From Janthinobacterium sp. B9-8 (GTDB lineage Bacteria > Pseudomonadota > Gammaproteobacteria > Burkholderiales > Chitinibacteraceae), in NCBI RefSeq assembly GCF_000969645.2, contig NZ_CP014222.1, positions 806,001-870,000 of the forward strand: a stretch of DNA of 64,000 bases, read 5' to 3'. The position numbers and the translations under genes were made by a program. Of the stretch, positions 50,312-58,619 are shown piece after piece (the first letter of the stretch is position 1; each line of letters opens with the position of its first letter). The notes under the pieces were generated by a model. The model did not search any database. It saw only the letters and a list, made by a program, of their open reading frames with translations, and was not told the DNA's origin.

Positions 50312-50333
50312 GGGTTTGTTTCATTCCATACGT

Positions 50334-53300
50334 TTAATTCCCACCTCGCAGCAATCCCAACAGCGCTGCCGTGTCCATCTTGCCTGTGGCATCTCCGCCT
50401 TCGAGCAGGCTGTCGGCGAGGTCGCGTTTTTCTGCGTGCAGGGCCAAAATTTGCTCTTCGATGGTGTCTTGCGCCACGAGGCGGTAAATTGTCACCGGTC
50501 TTTGCTGCCCCATGCGGTGTGCTCGATCGGACGCTTGGTCTTCAACGGCGGGGTTCCACCATGGGTCAAGGTGGATCACATAATCGGCTGCGGTCAGGTT
50601 TAATCCTGTGCCACCGGCTTTTAGGCTGATTAAAAACACATCGCCTATCCCGGCTTGAAAAGCATCGACGCGTTTTTTGCGCTCCATAATCGGCGTACTG
50701 CCATCCAGATATTGGTAGCTGATGCCTTTTTCTTCCAGCCATTCACGCACAATCGCCAGATGATCGACAAACTGGCTAAACACCAGTGCCTTGTGATTGT
50801 TTTCTAGCAGCTCTTCAGTGATTTCGCCAAAGGCGGCGAGTTTACTGCCTTCTAGGGTTGAATTGGGAAGCGTGAGCTTAGGATTGCAGCAAAAGCGCCG
50901 CAAACGGGTGATTTCGGCCAGTACACGCATGGCGCGGTTTTCATCTGCGCCTGCGGCATCTAGTTTTTCTACCGCTTCCTGGCGCAGTGCTTCATATAAA
51001 TGGCGCTCGTCTTTGGATAATTCGACTTTAAGCGTGATCTCGGTACGCGGCGGTAATTCGCTCAGCACTTGGGTCTTGGTTCGGCGCAGGATAAACGGTT
51101 GGATCAGTTTTTTCAAATGCTGTTTGGCGGTTTTGTCCCCGCGCTCAATCGGGCCACTAAATTTGGCGGCAAAACGCTCTTTTGACCCGAGCAGGCCGGG
51201 GTTGATAAAGCGGAACAGATTCCAGAGCTCGCCAAGGTGATTTTCCACCGGTGTGCCGCTGGCAATCACTTTGAAATCGGCATTGAGCGCCATCGCAGCC
51301 TGGCTGCGTTTGGTGGCGGAATTCTTAATCGCCTGCGCCTCATCCAATACTACGGTGTGCCAGTGCTGGGCGGCAAAGGCTTCGCTGTCTTGCTGCAACA
51401 TGCCGTAGCTGGCGACCACCAAATCAAAAGGCCCAAGATCGGTTAGCGCACGATTATTGTGATAAGTCTGCACTTTAAGCGTAGGCGCAAAGCGCAGCGC
51501 TTCAGCCTGCCAGTTTAGCGCTACCGATAGCGGGGCAATCACCAGCGCAGGGCCTTGCGGCGCGCGAGTGAGCAGCAGCGCCAGTGCTTGCACGGTTTTG
51601 CCCAAGCCCATATCGTCGGCCAGACACGCCCCTACGCCCCAACGTGCTAGGCGGGATAACCATTGAAAACCTTCCAATTGATAATCGCGCAGCGTGGCTT
51701 GCAGGGTGGATGGCACTTTGGGCTGAAAATCGGCCAGTGAATCCAGCTTGGCCACTTGCTCCTGCCAAGCTGCATCGCTTTGCAAATCACCCACTTCGCT
51801 CGCTAGCTCGGCCAGCAGCGGCGCGGTCAGGGCGCTGATGCGTAGGCCGTCTTTGTTGACTTCGGCCAGCACGCGCAATTCGTCGAGGCGTTTTTTAAAG
51901 GCAGCGGTGAGCGCTAAATAATCGCCATCGCCCAGCGGCAAGAAGCGGCCTTCGGCTTTGTCCATCATTTGCAAAAGCTCGCGCAGCGCCAGTACACGGC
52001 CGTCATCCAGCGTTAGCTCGCCACCGGCTACAAACCACTCGCCTTGTTTTTTGACGGTGAGCGACATTTGCGCGAGGCCGCGTGTGCTGTTTAAGCGGAA
52101 ACGCTCGCCCTCGGGCCAGACCAGTTGCAGGGTGTCTTCGCCAAAGGTTCGCAGCTCGGCCAGCAGCTCTAAGCAAAGCTCGGGGTGGAATAGCTCCCAC
52201 TCAATGCCATTTTGCTCGGCTTGGCTGAGGGTCGGCGAGCCATCCACTACACGCTTCAAACGTTTCTTTTCTGCGGCTAAATCGCGGACGGCTTGCACGG
52301 CCTTGCCGTCAATCTCGCCCAGCACATTTACGCTGCCCTTGGCGGGCGTCATCCAGCTGCCACCCGCTAGCGGGCGCACCAGTAGCTGCATCCGCAGGCC
52401 TTCTTGCAGCGGTAAAAGATGCGCATAAAGAGTGGCATCCGCTGGCACGCTATCCACATGGGCGGCCAGCTCGGGCAGGTCAGAGTGAATGGCAATATGC
52501 GGCGCAATCGCGGTAATCACATCCACTAGCTGTGCTTTAGCGGCCACTGGCACGGCCAGCCCTGTGCCCAAAATACCTGCGATTTGTTTGATTTCAGGGC
52601 TGGAGCTGTAGATCACGAGCCGGGTTGGGGTTTCTTTTTTCCAGATCAGCGCTGCATTGCTATCCATCTCGGGATCGAGTTGCAGGGTGATCTGGCCTTG
52701 TTTTTCTTTAAGCAGCAGTGCCACTTCGCCCTTGGCAATGTCGATGCGCACATCGGGCGCATCAAACCAAAATAGCGCGGGGTGGCCAATTAAATGCCCG
52801 ATAGCCGCTTCGGCCTCCAGCTCGTAATCGCTGCCGCCGTAATAATTGTTGTACGATTTTCTGATACAGCTGGCGACGCGTTTGTCCTGATCCGTCATGC
52901 CCGGCAGGGTGTCTTGCTCTTGCAGCATACGGCGTAGCGCCACGGCACGGCCCTTGCTCCAGATTCCTTTTGTGCTTTTCTTTTGCTCACGTGGGTCGAT
53001 CCGGATATCGCCGTGATTTGTTTCGATCAGCCAAGCGATACGCACATCACTGGTGTTTGCAGGGGCGCCTGCTTTGAGTTGGCTCAGTGCCATAAGTGCA
53101 CGCTGCCAGCCTTCTTCCCGCTTAATGGCCGAAATCAAAGGGGTAAGTTGCTGCTGGGCATGCCAGCCGGGGTAGAGCAGCGGCTTGCCAAATTGCTGGA
53201 AGAGCACTACATCCAGCTCGGCAGCAATCCATTGATAGCCATGCTTGCTGGCCTTGGCTCTGGCGGTAATGAGCTTTTGGCACCAGCTATCGTCTACATC

Positions 53301-54398
53301 GGCGTCTTGCCAGAAAAAGGCCAGCGCTTCAAATAGGCCATCGCAATCACTCGGCTGATGAATATAGCCGGGGCGGGCGCTGATCAGCGGCGTACCTTGT
53401 GCCAGATGATCGACTAAGGGATGGAGCGCAAAATAGCTATAAGCGTGTTTTTGTTTTTGGCCTTCATCAACTTGCGCCTTGGCAAGCTTGAGGCTGGCAG
53501 GGGTATTTAGCCCCAAGAGCGCCACGGTATAGAGCAGGCCGTTGCTATCACTTAGAAAGTACTTACGCTTGCCACTTCCCTGTTTAAGCGCCTTAAGCAG
53601 CGCGTCGTAAATCTCGATTGCAATGCCATATTCACCGCGCAAGGTGGCGAGTGCGGCTAGGTTTTCGGCTAAGAATTGCGCAGGTGTTTTTTTCTGGATC
53701 AGCTTGAGCTGGGCAAAGTCACCACGTAGCAGGGCATGGGCGGCGAGTTGCGCAGACAGTAGCGGCCATTCGTAAAAGCTTTGCTCAAACAGGCTGAGGG
53801 TGTACTGATAAATTGCGCTGCAATCGGCAAGATTCCATGCGCTGCTTTGTAAAGCATCTTGCAGAAGCTGGCTTTGGATATCGTCATCGAGCAGGCTAAA
53901 TAAAAGTTGGCCGCTGTCGCTCTCAAAAAAATGTAAGGCAAGGCTATCGGCCATGCCCATACGCTGCCGCCATTCATTGACGATTTCAATTTGCCCGCAA
54001 AAAGCAGAGAACATCACTTCACGTCGGCAAAAGTCTTCTGGATAGTTTTTCCATGGAGAGTATTCATGCTGCTGTGTGAGTAAATCACGGGCCGAGCCCA
54101 CCCAGCTAGGTAGCCAGCCGCTTTGTTTAAGCTTAAGTAAAGCGGGGAAAATATATTCATCTTCTATTGCATAGCCCATGCCTGCATGCAAGGTGACCAT
54201 CTTTTTTAGCATCAAGCGAGCAATGCAGGTTTTGATTATGGGCTGATCATAAGCATCGCCACTGGCCATTTTTTCTTTACGCAGCTGCATCAGCGTGATC
54301 AGCCGAACTTGTGGCATTGGCTCTTGAAGCAGCGCCATGGCATAGATCAGCGGTAGATCATCGGGATGAAGTTCAGAGAGTTTGTGGGTCAGGGGCAT
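50334..54398 (-). CDS. large SNF2-family helicase-like ATPase
   Basis: Protein of 1354 residues. The C-terminal 470 residues are a Swi2/Snf2 motor: Walker A 'ADDMGLGKTVQALALLL' (near 930), DEAQ box 'TVVLDEAQAIKN' (near 1017), 'ASGTPVENHLGELWNLF', 'FILRRTKTQVLSELPPRTE', and helicase C motifs 'SQFVDHLAIVREWL', 'LKAGGTGLNLTAADYVIHLDPWWNP' and 'QASDRAHRMGQQRPVTIYRLV'. The N-terminal 880 residues contain long helical stretches and a region like the SNF2-associated beta domain ('LQEGLRMQLLVRPLAGG'). Such proteins remodel protein-DNA or RNA polymerase complexes; the bacterial role is poorly known. Single gene. Confidence 0.9.
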   Translation of the reverse strand: MPLTHKLSELHPDDLPLIYAMALLQEPMPQVRLITLMQLRKEKMASGDAYDQPIIKTCIARLMLKKMVTLHAGMGYAIEDEYIFPALLKLKQSGWLPSWVGSARDLLTQQHEYSPWKNYPEDFCRREVMFSAFCGQIEIVNEWRQRMGMADSLALHFFESDSGQLLFSLLDDDIQSQLLQDALQSSAWNLADCSAIYQYTLSLFEQSFYEWPLLSAQLAAHALLRGDFAQLKLIQKKTPAQFLAENLAALATLRGEYGIAIEIYDALLKALKQGSGKRKYFLSDSNGLLYTVALLGLNTPASLKLAKAQVDEGQKQKHAYSYFALHPLVDHLAQGTPLISARPGYIHQPSDCDGLFEALAFFWQDADVDDSWCQKLITARAKASKHGYQWIAAELDVVLFQQFGKPLLYPGWHAQQQLTPLISAIKREEGWQRALMALSQLKAGAPANTSDVRIAWLIETNHGDIRIDPREQKKSTKGIWSKGRAVALRRMLQEQDTLPGMTDQDKRVASCIRKSYNNYYGGSDYELEAEAAIGHLIGHPALFWFDAPDVRIDIAKGEVALLLKEKQGQITLQLDPEMDSNAALIWKKETPTRLVIYSSSPEIKQIAGILGTGLAVPVAAKAQLVDVITAIAPHIAIHSDLPELAAHVDSVPADATLYAHLLPLQEGLRMQLLVRPLAGGSWMTPAKGSVNVLGEIDGKAVQAVRDLAAEKKRLKRVVDGSPTLSQAEQNGIEWELFHPELCLELLAELRTFGEDTLQLVWPEGERFRLNSTRGLAQMSLTVKKQGEWFVAGGELTLDDGRVLALRELLQMMDKAEGRFLPLGDGDYLALTAAFKKRLDELRVLAEVNKDGLRISALTAPLLAELASEVGDLQSDAAWQEQVAKLDSLADFQPKVPSTLQATLRDYQLEGFQWLSRLARWGVGACLADDMGLGKTVQALALLLTRAPQGPALVIAPLSVALNWQAEALRFAPTLKVQTYHNNRALTDLGPFDLVVASYGMLQQDSEAFAAQHWHTVVLDEAQAIKNSATKRSQAAMALNADFKVIASGTPVENHLGELWNLFRFINPGLLGSKERFAAKFSGPIERGDKTAKQHLKKLIQPFILRRTKTQVLSELPPRTEITLKVELSKDERHLYEALRQEAVEKLDAAGADENRAMRVLAEITRLRRFCCNPKLTLPNSTLEGSKLAAFGEITEELLENNHKALVFSQFVDHLAIVREWLEEKGISYQYLDGSTPIMERKKRVDAFQAGIGDVFLISLKAGGTGLNLTAADYVIHLDPWWNPAVEDQASDRAHRMGQQRPVTIYRLVAQDTIEEQILALHAEKRDLADSLLEGGDATGKMDTAALLGLLRGGN

Positions 54399-54428
54399 AG
54401 TGGCTTGTTGGGTAATGTGAGCATTAAT

Positions 54429-54626
54429 TTAAAGTGAAGGCCAGAGTATGGCTTGGGCCACGATGACATTCTGTCCGTTGAAAGTGGCCGCAGGTGAGCC
54501 ATAAAGTTGATAGCCCAGAGCCAGTGCTTCACTGATGCGATGGCAGAATGCCGCATCATCGGGGCCGGTGATTAAGCGATAGCGGGGCAAATTATTGGGT
54601 GGTGTTGACTTGGGTTCTGAGTTCAT
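54429..54626 (-). CDS. DUF1737 domain-containing protein
   Basis: Small protein of 65 residues with the full DUF1737 pattern: 'YRLITGPDDAAFCHRISEAL', 'LGYQLYGSPAATFNG' and 'VIVAQAILWP'. Function unknown. It stands 30 bp upstream of the helicase gene on the same strand and may be co-transcribed with it. ATG 54626 is the only reasonable start. Confidence 0.88.
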   Translation of the reverse strand: MNSEPKSTPPNNLPRYRLITGPDDAAFCHRISEALALGYQLYGSPAATFNGQNVIVAQAILWPSL

Positions 54627-54657
54627 TTGTGCTTTATATGCTTTTGTAGGCGCTATC

Positions 54658-54797
54658 GTAGGGCGAGTTAGGCCGCATCTTGATGCTGATTGGGGCTGAT
54701 CTCTTTCGGCCGTAACCCACCATGGCGCTGTGGTGGGTTACGGCCAGCAAACTGTTGCCTCTTTCTTTGGTATTTTTAATTGGCCTAACCCACCTTA
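54658..54797. repeat. Family B palindrome, copy 6 (nested)
   Basis: Outer arms GTAGGGCGAGTTAGGCC (54658-54674) and GGCCTAACCCACCTTA (54782-54797). Nested inside is a perfect 15-bp hairpin GGCCGTAACCCACCA / TGGTGGGTTACGGCC (54708-54722 with 54731-54745). Fills the gap between mfd and the DUF1737 gene. Confidence 0.85.
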
Positions 54798-54824
54798 AGG
54801 ATAACCCGAGGGTATATCAACGCC

Positions 54825-57800
54825 TCAATGGCTTAACTCATGCAACAGCTCTTTCACTCTCACCACCCGCAGGGTGCTTTCCGGCCAATTGCCTTCTACG
54901 CGCAATTTATCCTGGCCGCTCATTTTGTAGTTCTTTTTGTTCTGGATGAGCTTAATGATTTTCATCGGCTCGATCACGGTATTAGTGGTAAAGCTGATCA
55001 CGATGGCATTGTCGGCCGCATCGATTTTAGCAATGCCCAGCGTGCCTGCAATCATGCGCAGGCGGTGACAATCGAGCAGCACTTTGGCAGGCGCAGGCAA
55101 GAGGCCAAAGCGATCGATCAGCTCTTGCATTAGATCATCCAGATCCTCATTGCTTTCACAATGGGCAAGGCGCTTGTAGAGGCTGAGCCGCTCGTTTACA
55201 TCCGGGCAGTATTCGGCGGGCAGCAATGCAGGGGCACGTAGATTGATTTCGGTGGTCACCCCGAGCGGCTGCGATAAATCAGGCTCAATGCCTTTTTTGA
55301 GTGATTTAACCGCTTCTTTGAGCATCTGGCTGTAGAGCGAGAAGCCGATTTCCTGCATTTCACCCGATTGTGAATCGCCCAGTACTTCACCCGCGCCACG
55401 GATTTCCAGATCGTGCATCGCTAAATAAAACCCTGCACCCAATTCATCCATCATTTGAATGGCTTCGAGGCGCTTTTTGGCATCGCCCGTCAAGGCTTCC
55501 GGCTCGGGTACAAGTAGGTAGGCGTAAGCCTGGTGATGGCTTCGGCCCACGCGGCCGCGCATTTGGTGCAATTGCGCCAAGCCAAATTTATCGGCACGGT
55601 TCATCAAAATGGTATTGGCGTTGGGAATGTCGATCCCGGTTTCGATAATGGTGGTGCAGAGCAGAATATTAAAACGCTGCTGGGCGAAGTCTCTCATTAC
55701 ATGCTCAAGGTCACGTTCCCTCATCTGGCCGTGTGCCACGCCAACGCGGGCTTCGGGCAGGAGGGTGCTGAGTTTTTCGCGCATATTGTCGATCGTGTCG
55801 ACTTCATTATGTAAAAAGAACACCTGTCCGCCGCGCTTGAGCTCGCGCAGTACCGCTTCGCGGATAATGCCGTCGCTAAATTTGGCGAGAAAGGTTTTAA
55901 CGGCAAGGCGTTTATTGGGCGCGGTGGCAATTACGGAAAAGTCACGCAAGCCTTCCAGACTCATCGCCAGCGTGCGCGGAATTGGCGTGGCGGTGAGGGT
56001 GAGCACGTCCACATCGGCGCGCAGCGCTTTAAGCTGTTCTTTTTGCCGCACACCAAAGCGGTGTTCTTCGTCGATAATCACGAGGCCCAGCTTACTGAAT
56101 TCCACATCCGGCTGCACCAGTTTATGCGTGCCGATCACGATATCGACCGTGCCTTCCGCCATGCCTTTCATCGTTGCGGCTGCTTCTTTAGCGCTTCTGA
56201 AGCGTGAGATTTCCGCTACTTTAATCGGCCAGTCAGAAAAGCGATCGCTAAAGGTCTGGAAATGTTGCTCGGCCAGTAGGGTGGTGGGCACGAGCACGGC
56301 CACTTGCTTGCCACCTGCCACGGCGGCAAAGGCGGCGCGCAGTGCTACTTCGGTTTTACCAAAGCCCACATCACCGCACACCAGCCTGTCCATCGGTTTA
56401 TCTATGCGCATATCGACCAACACCGCTTCGATGGCGGCGGCTTGATCGGCGGTTTCTTCAAAGCCAAAGCCAGCGCTAAAGGCCGCGTAATCGTGGAAAT
56501 CCCATTCAAAGGCGTGGCCCTTACGTGCGGCGCGGCGGGCGTAAAGATTAAGCAGTTCGGCGGCAGTGTCCCTGACTTGCTCGGCGGCCTTACGTTTGGA
56601 TTTATCCCAGCTACCGCTACCTAGTTTATGCAGAGGGGCTGCATCTGCGCTGCCACCAGAATAACGGCTGATGACGTGTAGCTGGCTAACGGGTACATAA
56701 AGCTTGTCGTTGCCCGCGTATTCAATCACCACTAGTTCGGTTTCACCCTCACCCAAATCCATGCTGGTCAGGCCAGAATAGCGGCCAATGCCGTGGCCTT
56801 CGTGCACCACCGCATCGCCAATTTTTAGCTCGGATAAATCACGCAGCATGGCATCGGTATTGCTGCGCTTTTGCTGACGCTTGCCACGGCTTTGCGCCAC
56901 CATTTCGTAAAGATTGGCTTCGGTGATAATGGCTAAAGCGCCATCATTTAAGATAAAGCCGTTATAAAACGGTGCGGCGGTCAGCAGCACTTTGCTGGTT
57001 TTGTTTTCTTGAATGGCGGCCCAGCTTTCGATTAGCTCAGGCTTTAGGTCATATTCGGCAAAAAACTGCGCCATGGTTTCACGGCGGCCCAGACTTTCGG
57101 CGCAGAGCAAAATTTGCCCGTTATAGCTGGCGATAAAATCGGTGAGCTTGCTGATTGGGTTGTCGCTGCGTCGGTCCACATTGAGAGCGGGCAGGGCGGC
57201 AGTAAAGGCCGAGTCACCCGCAATAAATTCGATGCGGCGATGTTTGTTTAAACCGCTAAACAGCGCATCTGGGGTGAGGTAGAGATCTTTGGGCGCAAGA
57301 ATGGGGCGTTCTTTATCGCCAGATAGATTGCGGTAACGATCGCTCGTTTCTGCCCAGAACTGCTCGGCGGCTTGCAATAGCTCGCCGTGCTGCGCCAAAA
57401 CAGCGTCTTTGGGTAGGTAATCAAACAGCGTGGCGGTTTGTTCAAAAAACAGCGGCAGATAGTATTCAATCCCCGCTGGGGTGCTGCCGTTGCCAATCTC
57501 TTTATAAATACGTGCTTTGCTTGGGTCGCCTTCAAAGACTTCCCTAAAGCGCTGCCTGAATTGAGTGCGGCCCTTTTCATCCAGCGGAAACTCGCGTGCG
57601 GGCAGCAGGCGGATTTCGGGCACAGGGTAAAGGCTGCGCTGGGTATCCACATCAAAGGTGCGGATGGTTTCGATGGTGTCGCCGAATAGATCAAGGCGAA
57701 ACGGCAGGGTAGAGCCCATTGGGAATAAATCAATCAGCCCGCCACGAATCGAAAACTCACCCGGCCCGTATACCTGTGTTACATGGCTATAGCCAGCAAA

Positions 57801-58238
57801 GGCCATATCGGCGCGCAACTGATCTGCATCTAGCTGCTCGCCCTTTTTGATAAAAAAGGTGTAAGCCGCCAGATACTCTACAGGGGGCAAAACACCCATG
57901 GCGGTTTGCACTGGCACAATGACAACATCCGCTTGATTCTGACGAATTTGCCAGAGCGCTGCCAGGCGCTCTGAAATTAAATCGTGGTGCGGGCTGAAGT
58001 GATCGTAAGCCAGTGTCTCCCAATCGGGGAAAAGGACGATGTTTTTTTGTGGCGCTAAAAAGGCGAGCTCTTCTTTTAAGCGACTGGCCACCTGCGCATT
58101 GGACGTAAACACCACTAGGGGATGGGCCATATTGGCGTAATGGCTTAAGGCCCAAGCATCACCCGAGCCATGTAAGGCATGGATTTGGGTGCGTTGACCG
58201 TTAAGAGGGAGTGCAGGTAGCGTCATGGCAGATGGCAT
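54825..58238 (-). CDS. mfd: transcription-repair coupling factor Mfd
   Basis: Removes RNA polymerase stalled at DNA damage and recruits UvrA. At 1137 residues it is full length. It has UvrB-like N-terminal domains ('LFPDWETLAYDHFSPHHDLISERL', 'RGGLIDLFPMGSTLPFRLDLFGD'), the RNA polymerase interaction domain ('IGDAVVHEGHGIGRYSGL', near 475), RecG-like motor domains with Walker A 'GDVGFGKTEVALRAAF' (near 622), DEEH box 'LVIIDEEHRFGVRQKE' (near 722) and the TRG motif region 'GRVGRSHHQAYAYLL', and the C-terminal TRCF domain. Start at ATG 58238 or ATG 58226; I kept the first. Confidence 0.97.
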   Translation of the reverse strand: MPSAMTLPALPLNGQRTQIHALHGSGDAWALSHYANMAHPLVVFTSNAQVASRLKEELAFLAPQKNIVLFPDWETLAYDHFSPHHDLISERLAALWQIRQNQADVVIVPVQTAMGVLPPVEYLAAYTFFIKKGEQLDADQLRADMAFAGYSHVTQVYGPGEFSIRGGLIDLFPMGSTLPFRLDLFGDTIETIRTFDVDTQRSLYPVPEIRLLPAREFPLDEKGRTQFRQRFREVFEGDPSKARIYKEIGNGSTPAGIEYYLPLFFEQTATLFDYLPKDAVLAQHGELLQAAEQFWAETSDRYRNLSGDKERPILAPKDLYLTPDALFSGLNKHRRIEFIAGDSAFTAALPALNVDRRSDNPISKLTDFIASYNGQILLCAESLGRRETMAQFFAEYDLKPELIESWAAIQENKTSKVLLTAAPFYNGFILNDGALAIITEANLYEMVAQSRGKRQQKRSNTDAMLRDLSELKIGDAVVHEGHGIGRYSGLTSMDLGEGETELVVIEYAGNDKLYVPVSQLHVISRYSGGSADAAPLHKLGSGSWDKSKRKAAEQVRDTAAELLNLYARRAARKGHAFEWDFHDYAAFSAGFGFEETADQAAAIEAVLVDMRIDKPMDRLVCGDVGFGKTEVALRAAFAAVAGGKQVAVLVPTTLLAEQHFQTFSDRFSDWPIKVAEISRFRSAKEAAATMKGMAEGTVDIVIGTHKLVQPDVEFSKLGLVIIDEEHRFGVRQKEQLKALRADVDVLTLTATPIPRTLAMSLEGLRDFSVIATAPNKRLAVKTFLAKFSDGIIREAVLRELKRGGQVFFLHNEVDTIDNMREKLSTLLPEARVGVAHGQMRERDLEHVMRDFAQQRFNILLCTTIIETGIDIPNANTILMNRADKFGLAQLHQMRGRVGRSHHQAYAYLLVPEPEALTGDAKKRLEAIQMMDELGAGFYLAMHDLEIRGAGEVLGDSQSGEMQEIGFSLYSQMLKEAVKSLKKGIEPDLSQPLGVTTEINLRAPALLPAEYCPDVNERLSLYKRLAHCESNEDLDDLMQELIDRFGLLPAPAKVLLDCHRLRMIAGTLGIAKIDAADNAIVISFTTNTVIEPMKIIKLIQNKKNYKMSGQDKLRVEGNWPESTLRVVRVKELLHELSH

Positions 58239-58619
58239 TCTTAGAAAGCGTAGTGGCGGATTATACCCGTCCTGCCTGTTCTGTTTGAGAAAGCTGGGGC
58301 TTGATTTTTTTGAGCAACTATCTAATGATGCTTACCAAATATTAGATTAGCGTGTAATACACTCTGCGTAGATTTGTTTCGTATTTGTGCCGGATCGTTG
58401 TGATCACTGGCCACAATAGGGGCAAGAAAGGCATCGCTACTGGAAAGATATCAAGGCGAAAGGGCAGGTTGCCCGTCTTGATGCTCAGGTGAAATAAGCC
58501 GCTTGAAGAGCAGATCCTGCTTGTGCGGCTATTTGTTTTACGAGCCAATGCCGCTATGAAATGAGTGTCGATAGTACATAGCAGTTATAAAAAAGATTCG
58601 CTCAGGGAGAGCAATATTA
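58239..58619. other. Gap between divergent mfd and the GGDEF-EAL gene
   Basis: Should hold both promoters. A hairpin AGCCGC / GCGGCT with inner GCAG/CTGC (58497-58530) and a short open segment 58421-58496 ending TAA ('RYWKDIKAKGQVARLDAQVK') suggest debris of a small gene, but there is too little to name. No other feature seen. Confidence 0.45.

Larger units (their letters stand above)
50031..50333. other. Repeat-filled gap between UPF0149 and helicase genes
   Basis: Almost wholly occupied by family B hairpins (50083-50193) followed directly by family A copy 5 (50204-50311). No gene. The right end is 22 bp from the stop codon of the helicase gene. Confidence 0.8.

Noticed and set aside
51958..52428. 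156-codon plus-strand frame inside the SNF2 gene
   Set aside because: Antisense shadow, Ser/Pro-rich, in a region where the minus-strand protein is continuous.
55609..56445. Long open frame (278 codons) on the plus strand inside mfd
   Set aside because: Lies wholly antisense to conserved Mfd motor motifs; Ser/Arg-rich translation typical of a shadow frame; no ribosome site.
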